In this document: in pieces, positions 11,571 to 17,264 of the stretch
How the letters are laid out: each line of letters opens with the position of its first letter
How positions within the stretch are numbered: the first letter of the stretch is position 1
Assembly (NCBI GenBank): GCA_934526125.1
Contig: CAKSZU010000042.1
Location: 1 to 17,264, forward strand
Direction of reading: 5' to 3'
DNA: 17,264 nucleotides
Origin: an uncultured Faecalibacterium sp.
GTDB taxonomy: Bacteria > Bacillota > Clostridia > Oscillospirales > Ruminococcaceae
The notes under the pieces: generated by a model
What the model was told of the DNA's origin: nothing
The model's database searches: none
The model's input: only the letters and a program-made list of their open reading frames with translations
Program-made: the position numbers and the translations under genes

Positions 11571-14061
11571 ATGTCTTATTCCAGAACGCCCGGAGTTCCT
11601 GTTCCAGGGCGGCGGTGGTTTGCAGGAAGCGCAGGTGGCTCCAGTGGCGGGGGAAGAGCCGGGCGTATTCGGGCCGGGCGAACCGGTCGTCCAGCAGAAG
11701 TACCACGCCTCTGTCCTCCGGGGTGCGGATGACCCGCCCGGCGGCCTGCAGGACTTTGTTCATCCCCGGGAAGCGGTAGGCGTAGTCGAAACCGGTACCG
11801 CAGGTCTCGTCGTAGTAGCGGCGCAGGATCTCCTGCCGGGGGTTCACCTGGGGCAGGCCCACTCCCACGATGGCGCAGCCGATGAGCCGGTCGCCGGTCA
11901 GGTCGACTCCCTCGCCGAAGATGCCGCCCATGACCCCGAAGCCCAGCAGGGTCGTTTCGGGGTGAGGAGCAAACTGTTCCAGAAAGGCGGCCCGGGCGGC
12001 ATCGTCCAGCTCCCGCTCCTGCACAAGGGTCCGGATGTCCGGGAAGCGGGCCGTGAAGTCCGCATGGACCTGCTGCAGGTAGGCGTAGCTGGGGAAGAAG
12101 GCCAGATAGTTGCCCACCTTTGCCCGGGCCAGGGCGGCCAGTGCTTCGGAGATGACGGCAGCGCTTGCCTCCCGGTCCCGGTAGCGGGTGGAAAGGGTGG
12201 ACAGGCAGTAAAGGCCCAGATGTTCCGGCGGAAAGGGGCTTTCCAGCGCCACGGCCCGGGCGTCCGGGCAGCCCAGCACCCGGCGGTAGTAGCCCGGGGG
12301 CGTCAGGGTGGCACTGAAGAGGGCGGCGGCCCGCCCGGCCGAAAGGCTGGCGTCCACGAAAGGTGCGGGGTCCAGACAGAGCAGCTCCCATTCCAGCTCG
12401 CTGCCCCGGGCCGAGAGCCGGGTGACGAAATGCTCGTCGTACCGCTCGGCGGCGCGGGTAATGTCCTGCACGGCAAAATACAGTTCCAGCATCCGGGCGT
12501 GGGTCTCGGCCTCCGGGTTGGCTTCCAGCCAGTCCTGCAGCGGGGCCGACAGGCTGAGCAGGGGGCGGAGAAGCTCCCGGGGCAGTTCCTTCAGGAACAC
12601 GGTGCCCTCCTGTGCGAAGAGCGGCTGGGGCAGGGGGAAGGCCGGCGTGTCGGCTTCGGTTTCCAGCAGGCTGGTCTGGCTGGGGCTTTCTTCGGGGGCC
12701 GGTGCGGTGTGCCGGGCGGGTGCCGCGGTTTCCACGGCCCGGCGATAGTTCAGAAAAGCCTTGTCTGCCCGGGTCAGGGCGGTCTTGAGGCTGCTTTTGC
12801 CCCGGCCGAGGGCCCGGCGGGCCTGGGTCAGGCTGCTCTTGACGAAGCGGGCTGAATACATGGCCCGGGCCCGGTCGGGCAGGTTGTGGGCCTCGTCGAT
12901 GAGGAACAGGTAGTCGCCGGGGCCGTCGAAGAAGCGGCGCAGGTGGACGGTGGGGTCAAAGAGATAATTGTAGTCCCCAATGATCACATCGCACCACTCG
13001 CTCAAGTCCAGCCCCAGCTCAAAGGGGCAGACGGTGTACTGCCGGGCGGCAGCGGCCAGGGTGTCCCGGTCAAAGCTTCCGGCACCATCCAGCAGGGCGG
13101 CCAGCGCCGTCCGGACCCGCTCGTAATAGCCTCTGGCATAGGGGCAGAACTCGGGCAGGCAGGCGGGGTGGCCCTCGGCGTCCGGGCAGAGACAGACCTT
13201 CTCCTTGGCGGAGAGGGTCACGCTGCGCAGGGCAAGCCCCGGGGCAGAGCGGTGCAGCCGGGCAAGGGCATCCTCGGCGGCGGCCCGGGTGGTGCTGCGG
13301 GCGGTCAGGTAAAAGATCTTCTCTCCCTTGCCTGCACCGATGGCTTTCAGGGCCGGGAAGAGGGCGCTCATGGTCTTGCCGATGCCGGTGGGGGCCTGAC
13401 AGAACAGCCGGGTGCCGTTTTTGCTGGACTCCCGCCCGGCGGTGCAGGCCCGCCAGACCTCCCCGGCCAGTGCCCGCTGCCCGGGCCGGTAGGATGGGTA
13501 GGGGAAGGCCAGGGCGTTCAGGCTCCGGCACCGGGCGTCGGTCCAGTCCAGCTGCCGCCGGGCCCAGGGCAGGTACTGCAGCAGCAGGTCCAGCAGAAAG
13601 GCTTCCAGCTCCGGGGCCGTGAAGTGCCGGATATAGCGGACGATCTCGTCGGTGTCAATCTGGTAGTAGGTCAGTCGGACGTCCAGCCGTTCCAGCCGGT
13701 TCTGACCGGCGTAGATGGCCCCGTAAACGATGCCCTGCGCCCAGTGGCAGGGGTTCCAGTTTTCGGTGATGGAAGGGGTGGGCAGGGCCGTGGTCTTGAT
13801 CTCGTCGATGACCACGGTGCCCTCCGGGTCGGTAAAGATACCATCGGCCCGGCCCTCCAGCGTGAAGGTGATGTCCTCCACCGTCCGCTGCGCCGAGAGG
13901 AACACCTCGGCGGCATAGCCCTCTCCGGCGGCTTTCTGAAGTTTGCGGTGGATGCGGGCCCCCTCGTTGGCGCGGTCGAAGCCGGTAAAGCGGCTGTCGA
14001 TGCTGCCGGTGCGGAGCAGAAACTCCACCAGCTCCCGGATGGGCAGGCGGACGGTTGGCAT
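11569..14061 (-). CDS. RecB-type nuclease fused to an Fe-S XPD/DinG-like DNA helicase
   Basis: An 830-residue ATP-dependent helicase, probably in DNA repair. The N-terminal 120 residues carry the RecB/Cas4-type nuclease motifs: His38, GRAD with Asp73, Glu87-Ile-Lys89 in VVIDEIKTT, and QGIVY (Gln109, Tyr113). The helicase core has Walker A APTGIGKT (223-230), an Fe-S-type cysteine set (Cys290/Cys292, Cys301, Cys306, Cys345), the DEAH box IDEAHN (Asp389-His392), FSATLTPPG, and motif VI QAAGRVIRTPEDRG near the C-terminus. Those helicases move 5' to 3' in characterised members. E. coli DinG has no such nuclease domain. The start at 14061 is chosen because GGAGG lies 8 bases upstream; the in-frame GTG nine bases earlier falls within that site. 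It begins 21 bases after the ATPase gene, so the two are co-transcribed. Confidence 0.9.
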   Translation of the reverse strand: MPTVRLPIRELVEFLLRTGSIDSRFTGFDRANEGARIHRKLQKAAGEGYAAEVFLSAQRTVEDITFTLEGRADGIFTDPEGTVVIDEIKTTALPTPSITENWNPCHWAQGIVYGAIYAGQNRLERLDVRLTYYQIDTDEIVRYIRHFTAPELEAFLLDLLLQYLPWARRQLDWTDARCRSLNALAFPYPSYRPGQRALAGEVWRACTAGRESSKNGTRLFCQAPTGIGKTMSALFPALKAIGAGKGEKIFYLTARSTTRAAAEDALARLHRSAPGLALRSVTLSAKEKVCLCPDAEGHPACLPEFCPYARGYYERVRTALAALLDGAGSFDRDTLAAAARQYTVCPFELGLDLSEWCDVIIGDYNYLFDPTVHLRRFFDGPGDYLFLIDEAHNLPDRARAMYSARFVKSSLTQARRALGRGKSSLKTALTRADKAFLNYRRAVETAAPARHTAPAPEESPSQTSLLETEADTPAFPLPQPLFAQEGTVFLKELPRELLRPLLSLSAPLQDWLEANPEAETHARMLELYFAVQDITRAAERYDEHFVTRLSARGSELEWELLCLDPAPFVDASLSAGRAAALFSATLTPPGYYRRVLGCPDARAVALESPFPPEHLGLYCLSTLSTRYRDREASAAVISEALAALARAKVGNYLAFFPSYAYLQQVHADFTARFPDIRTLVQERELDDAARAAFLEQFAPHPETTLLGFGVMGGIFGEGVDLTGDRLIGCAIVGVGLPQVNPRQEILRRYYDETCGTGFDYAYRFPGMNKVLQAAGRVIRTPEDRGVVLLLDDRFARPEYARLFPRHWSHLRFLQTTAALEQELRAFWNKT

Positions 14062-14082
14062 GAAGATCACCTCCGGATCGGG

Positions 14083-15171
14083 TTATTGGTTTTCGAACAT
14101 CATTTCGCAGCAGTTCTGGGTCACGCGGCCCACTTCCTCAAAATCCACGGCAGCGCGGTAGTAGGTCTCCAGCTCGTCGTGGCAGCTCTTGGCCTGCGCC
14201 ATCAGGGCCACGGCCTGATCCAGCAGCTCGGCGGCGGCCCGGTCGTTGAAGCGGAGCCGTGCCCGGTAGGCGGAAAGGTTCTCCCGGTCCACGAAGCGGG
14301 CGCAGCGCACCGCCTGGACGCCGGGCAGGGAGACCGGGTGCCAGCGGTTGTCGGTCAGGAACGCCAGCCGCAGGGCCGGGATGAAGAGATGGTCGATCTG
14401 GTCCTCCGGGTGCATGGCGCAGGGGCAGGTGATGATCCGGTAGCCCCGGGCCAGCGCCTCGGCCCGGATCAGCTCCAGCAGCAGCCGGGACACGGCCCCG
14501 TACTCATCCCGGAACACGATGCACCGGTCGGCCAGCGCCCGGACGGTGCTGCCGTAAAAGATCATCCCCTTGGGGGTGATGGCGGAGAGCAGCCGCAGCT
14601 CCTCTCCAGCGGTGCCCTCGGTGCGGGGCAGCAGCCGGGTGCAGAGGCGTTTGACATAGCGCCGTACTTTTTCAAAATCGGTGCTGCAGGCTTCGGCCCG
14701 GCGGCTGTCCAGCATCAGGCTCCCGGCGGAGGCGATATACCGCGCCGCCCGGCTGCGCAGGGCCGCGTTGCGGGCAAACAGGGCCCGGATCTCCTCCCGG
14801 TGGGGGGCCAGCTTTCCGGCGTCCAGCGTGTGGTACAGGCTGACCACGATCTCGTCGGCCCCGGGGGCGTCCGGCTCCACCACATGGGGCGCAGTGGCGT
14901 CGATGATGGCCTTTTTCCGCTCCGGGAAGATCACGCCGTCCAGACTGTCGGGGTCGCTGGCGCAGTGGATGCGCTCGACGGCTTCGCCCCGCTCTGCGGC
15001 GGCCCGGGCCAGATGCTTCATCAGGGTGGATTTGCCGCAGCCGGGCCCGCTTTTGATCAGGAACAGCTGCATCCCGGGCTCCCGGCGCAGAGGTTCAAAG
15101 TAGCCCCGGAACCCGGCGGGCGTGGTGGCCCCCAGGAAGAAGTCCGCAGGGCAGTTTTGCAGTTTTTCCAT
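14083..15171 (-). CDS. P-loop ATPase with duplicated architecture and degenerate second half (PRK06851-like)
   Basis: A 362-residue cytoplasmic protein of unknown function, similar in layout to an uncharacterised Firmicutes ATPase family (PRK06851-like, from memory). The first half has a clear Walker A GPGCGKST (42-49) in FLIKSGPGCGKSTLMKHLA. Two similar segments show an internal duplication: GEAVERIHCASDPDSLDGV followed by a FPERKKAIIDATAPH strand, and GYRIITCPCAMHPEDQIDH followed by LFIPALRLAFLTDNRWH. In the second half the expected P-loop is replaced by FRDEYGAVSRLLL, so that site should not bind nucleotide in the usual way. The ATG at 15171 has GAGGTG 7 bases upstream. It lies between the uracil-DNA glycosylase and the nuclease-helicase on the same strand, which hints at DNA metabolism; that is context only. 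Confidence 0.8.
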   Translation of the reverse strand: MEKLQNCPADFFLGATTPAGFRGYFEPLRREPGMQLFLIKSGPGCGKSTLMKHLARAAAERGEAVERIHCASDPDSLDGVIFPERKKAIIDATAPHVVEPDAPGADEIVVSLYHTLDAGKLAPHREEIRALFARNAALRSRAARYIASAGSLMLDSRRAEACSTDFEKVRRYVKRLCTRLLPRTEGTAGEELRLLSAITPKGMIFYGSTVRALADRCIVFRDEYGAVSRLLLELIRAEALARGYRIITCPCAMHPEDQIDHLFIPALRLAFLTDNRWHPVSLPGVQAVRCARFVDRENLSAYRARLRFNDRAAAELLDQAVALMAQAKSCHDELETYYRAAVDFEEVGRVTQNCCEMMFENQ

Positions 15172-15185
15172 AACAGAACACCTCA

Positions 15186-15209
15186 CTTTTGCTATACTTT
15201 ATGCAAAAG
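15186..15209. promoter_or_regulatory. Inverted repeat CTTTTGC-N10-GCAAAAG ahead of the ATPase gene
   Basis: Perfect 7 bp arms at 15186-15192 and 15203-15209 around TATACTTTAT, in the 62-base gap between the glycosylase stop and the ATPase start. The AT-rich centre and spacing fit an operator, or a hairpin in the polycistronic mRNA. No convincing promoter is visible on either strand here. Confidence 0.4.
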
Positions 15210-15233
15210 CAGAAAGAGAGGTGAAGGGCAGGC

Positions 15234-15806
15234 TTATTCGGTATAGGTGTGGTCGCAGACGGCGCGGATCTTTTCCCGCAGGGCTACGAAGTCGGCAAAG
15301 GCTTCGGGCTTGTTCTGCGGCTGGCGGAGCAGGGCGGCGGGGTGGAAGGTGCCCATGAAGAGGACGCCGTTTTTTTCGATGAAGGTGCCGTGTTCCTTCG
15401 TCACGGAGAAGTCGGGCCGGATCATCCGCTGGGCGGCGATGCGGCCCAGGCAGACCACGATCTTCGGCTGCAGCAGGCGGAACTGCTCCCGCAGCCAGGG
15501 CATGCAGGCCTCGCTCTCGGCGGGCAGGGGGTCCCGGTTGTGGGGCGGGCGGCACTTGACGATGTTGGCGATATAGCAGTTTTTGCTGCGGTCCAGGTCG
15601 ATGGCAAACAGGTACTTGTCCAGCAGCTGGCCGCTGCGGCCCACGAAGGGCAGGCCCTGCTCATCCTCGCTCTGGCCCGGGCCCTCGCCCACAAAGAGGA
15701 CCTCGGCCGTCTCGGCCCCCTGCCCGAAGACCACGTTGGTGCGGGTGGAACACAGCTCACAGTTGCGGCAGGCCAGACAGTCGGCCTTCAGGGTTTCCCA
15801 ATCCAT
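15234..15806 (-). CDS. Family 4 (Fe-S) uracil-DNA glycosylase
   Basis: A 190-residue DNA repair enzyme that removes uracil from DNA in base excision repair. The Fe-S cluster ligands are visible as Cys16, Cys19, Cys85 and Cys101. Motif A is GEGPGQSEDEQGLPFVGRSG (40-59). The C-terminal DNA-binding motif is HPAALLR (155-161), and IANIVKCRPPHNRDPLPAE is typical of family 4. Length is normal. The ATG at 15806 has GAGAGG about 11 bases upstream. It is the first gene of the minus-strand group with the ATPase and nuclease-helicase, and it is divergent from pta. It is the thermophile-type Fe-S enzyme, not the E. coli Ung type. Confidence 0.93.
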   Translation of the reverse strand: MDWETLKADCLACRNCELCSTRTNVVFGQGAETAEVLFVGEGPGQSEDEQGLPFVGRSGQLLDKYLFAIDLDRSKNCYIANIVKCRPPHNRDPLPAESEACMPWLREQFRLLQPKIVVCLGRIAAQRMIRPDFSVTKEHGTFIEKNGVLFMGTFHPAALLRQPQNKPEAFADFVALREKIRAVCDHTYTE

Positions 15807-15827
15807 ATTTCGTTAAACCTCTCACAA

Positions 15828-15855
15828 ATTATATGACATTTTCTTAACAAATCAA
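15828..15855 (-). promoter_or_regulatory. Promoter of the glycosylase-ATPase-helicase group
   Basis: Read on the minus strand: TTGATT (plus 15850-15855), 16 bases, a perfect TATAAT (plus 15828-15833). Transcription would begin near 15821, 15 bases before the glycosylase ATG. Confidence 0.7.
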
Positions 15856-15901
15856 CGAGGGATTTCTGCTACAAAATATACCACAAAATTACGGATTTGT
15901 C

Positions 15902-15929
15902 TTGAAGTTTCCGGACTCTGTGCTAAAAT
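15902..15929 (+). promoter_or_regulatory. Promoter of pta
   Basis: TTGAAG (15902-15907), 16 bases, TAAAAT (15924-15929). The leader of about 60 bases includes GGAGG at 15981-15985. It is divergent from the glycosylase promoter, with about 46 bases between the two -35 boxes. Confidence 0.65.
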
Positions 15930-15994
15930 AAAAAAGAAGGGCGTGTCTGTGGCACCCCGGAATAATTGCAAAGTAAATTCGGAGGTAATCAACA

Positions 15995-17020
15995 ATGGCT
16001 GATATGTTCGCACCGCTGGTAGCCCAGCTGAAGGCAAACCCCAAGACGATCGTTTTTACCGAGGGCAATGATCCCCGCATCCTGGAGGCAGCCAGCAAGC
16101 TGCTGGCCGAGGGTGTGCTGAAGGTCGTCATGGTCGGCAATGAGGCTGAGTGCAAGGCTGCAGCTGCCGCCGGCAATTTTGATATTTCCGCTGCTGAGAT
16201 CATCGACCCCGAGAACTACGCAGGCTTTGACGAGATGGTCAATACCATGGTGGAGCTGCGCAAGGGCAAGCAGACCGCTGAGGAGTGTACCGCCCTGCTG
16301 AAGAAGTCCAACTACTTCGGCACCATGCTGGTCAAGATGGGCAAGGCCGATTGCCTGCTGGGCGGCGCTACCTACTCCACCGCCGACACCATCCGTCCCG
16401 CTCTGCAGCTGGTCAAGACCAAGAAGGGCGCACATCTGGTGAGCTCCTGCTTTATTCTGGACCGCGACTGCGGCGAAGAGGGCCTGAAGCGCATTGCCAT
16501 GGGCGACTGCGCTGTCAACATCGACTACACCGATACCGTTGATAAGGCCACCGGTGAGGTCAAGGTCCCTGCCGCTGCAAAGCTGGCTGAGGTCGCTGTT
16601 GAGACTGCCAAGACCGCAAAGCTGTTCGGCATCGACCCGAAGGTCGCTGTCCTGAGCTTCTCCACCAAGGGCTCCGGCAAGGGCGGCACCGTCGCTCTGA
16701 GCCACGATGCCACCATCAAGGCTCAGGAGATGGACCCTGAGCTGGCTGTGGACGGCGAACTGCAGTTTGACGCTGCCGTTGCTCCCGAGGTCGCACAGGT
16801 CAAGTGCAAGGGCAGCAAGGTCGCTGGCCAGGCCAACACCTTCATCTTCCCCTGCATCGAGGCCGGTAACATCGGCTACAAGATCGCACAGCGTCTGGGC
16901 GGCTATGCTGCTTACGGCCCCATCCTGCAGGGCCTGAACGCTCCCATCAACGACCTGTCCCGCGGCTGCAACGCAGACGAGGTCTACAAGATGAGCCTGA
17001 TCACTGCCTGCCAGTCCTGA
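15995..17020 (+). CDS. pta: Phosphate acetyltransferase
   Basis: A 341-residue cytoplasmic enzyme converting acetyl-CoA and phosphate to acetyl phosphate and CoA, the first step of ATP-yielding acetate formation (or, in reverse, acetate uptake). It is a full-length single-domain Pta of the usual 330-340 residues. Hallmarks are KTIVFTEGNDPRILEAA near the N-terminus, ADCLLGGATYSTADTIRPAL (about 119-138), VAVLSFSTKGSGKGG (around 220) and a C-terminal ANTFIFPCIEAGNIGYKIAQ with GPILQGLNAPINDLSRG. The ATG has GGAGG 9 bases upstream. Codon use is biased to GCT, GTC and AAG, as expected for a highly expressed central-metabolism gene and as in mam. No acetate kinase gene is adjacent. Butyrate-producing Faecalibacterium consumes acetate, so the direction of flux cannot be inferred. 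Confidence 0.96.
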   Translation: MADMFAPLVAQLKANPKTIVFTEGNDPRILEAASKLLAEGVLKVVMVGNEAECKAAAAAGNFDISAAEIIDPENYAGFDEMVNTMVELRKGKQTAEECTALLKKSNYFGTMLVKMGKADCLLGGATYSTADTIRPALQLVKTKKGAHLVSSCFILDRDCGEEGLKRIAMGDCAVNIDYTDTVDKATGEVKVPAAAKLAEVAVETAKTAKLFGIDPKVAVLSFSTKGSGKGGTVALSHDATIKAQEMDPELAVDGELQFDAAVAPEVAQVKCKGSKVAGQANTFIFPCIEAGNIGYKIAQRLGGYAAYGPILQGLNAPINDLSRGCNADEVYKMSLITACQS

Positions 17021-17043
17021 TCGCTTCCTGAAAAAAGCATTCT

Positions 17044-17083
17044 GAGCCCCGCCGGTTTCTGCCCGGCGGGGCTCTTGCATTTT
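17044..17083 (+). terminator. Intrinsic terminator of pta
   Basis: A perfect 12 bp stem, GAGCCCCGCCGG (17044-17055) with CCGGCGGGGCTC (17063-17074), followed by TTGCATTTT (17075-17083). The T-rich tail doubles as the -35 region of the next promoter. Confidence 0.9.
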
Positions 17084-17103
17084 GGGCGGGAACATGGTAT
17101 AAT
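17075..17103 (+). promoter_or_regulatory. Promoter of the SRP RNA gene
   Basis: TTGCAT (17075-17080), 17 bases, perfect TATAAT (17098-17103). Its -35 box lies in the T tract of the pta terminator. Transcription would start near 17110, about 45 bases before the closing stem of the SRP RNA. Confidence 0.82.
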
Positions 17104-17153
17104 AATCAGGCACAAAATGTGCCATGTCGGACAGCGCCTGCTGCGTGGTTCGG

Positions 17154-17264
17154 CATACGGATGCGGGCCCTGTACGATGGGGCCGCTGTGAACCAGGTCA
17201 GGTGGGGAACCAAGCAGCCTTAAGCGGCGCGCCCCGTGCGTTTCAGTCAGCCTGCATCCGTATG
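17154..17264 (+). ncRNA. ffs: Signal recognition particle RNA, small bacterial (4.5S) type
   Basis: The conserved domain IV core is AACCAGGTCAGGTGGGGAAC followed by CAAGCAGCC, with a GGAA tetraloop closed by GG/CC and the AAGCAGCC internal loop that binds Ffh. CATACGGATGC (17154-17164) pairs perfectly with GCATCCGTATG (17254-17264) as the closing stem, giving a mature RNA of about 111 bases without an Alu domain. The stem may extend a few pairs beyond the window edge. A leader at 17109-17153 starts with the hairpin GGCACA-AAA-TGTGCC and is probably removed by processing. The RNA directs membrane-protein targeting with Ffh. Confidence 0.93.

Noticed and set aside
12886..15246. Long plus-strand open frame opposite the helicase and ATPase genes
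   Set aside because: It is antisense to genes with full catalytic motifs; its translation is Gly/Gln/Pro-rich low complexity.

Overview
The window looks like chromosomal DNA of a Faecalibacterium species (F. prausnitzii group; Clostridia, Oscillospirales). The main reason is the 156-residue protein at 3038-3508. Its N-terminus and overall layout match the 'microbial anti-inflammatory molecule' (MAM), which is known from that genus. The high GC content, Firmicutes-type Shine-Dalgarno sites, TTGACA/TATAAT promoters with 16-17 base spacers and a short SRP RNA all agree. Species assignment is by recognition only.

Layout. (1) 1-109: 3' part of a tRNA-Asn and its terminator. (2) 186-400: a strong promoter and a rod-like structured RNA candidate with no coding sequence. 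(3) 456-7823: the MAM region. It holds a C39-peptidase ABC exporter, then mam with its own strong terminator, then about 0.85 kb of palindromic repeats. After these come a GyrI-like small protein, an HlyD-type membrane fusion protein and a C-terminally anchored Big_2 (Ig-like) surface protein, ending at a hairpin shared with the next gene. (4) 7831-9444: a MATE efflux gene on the minus strand, with a 160-base leader containing a terminator hairpin. (5) 9416-11570: yfcE-like phosphodiesterase, a heavy-metal-binding (HMA) protein and a ketopantoate reductase-family protein, all on plus. (6) 11569-15855: a minus-strand DNA-metabolism group: Fe-S uracil-DNA glycosylase, a P-loop ATPase, and a RecB-type nuclease/XPD-like helicase fusion. 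(7) 15902-17264: phosphate acetyltransferase (pta), its terminator, and the SRP RNA gene (ffs), whose promoter overlaps that terminator.

How the genes may work together. The exporter should cut the double-glycine leader of MAM and export the 135-residue remainder. The HlyD-like protein is the usual partner of such an exporter, so the three genes beyond the repeats may complete a dedicated secretion and surface-display machine; that link is inferred from gene order. mam and pta share a GCT/GTT-rich codon usage unlike their neighbours, which suggests very high expression. The stable hairpins on both sides of mam fit an abundant single-gene mRNA. The repeat block has a terminal-repeat and hairpin organisation with paired substitutions that keep the hairpins intact, and is the most structurally unusual stretch of the window.
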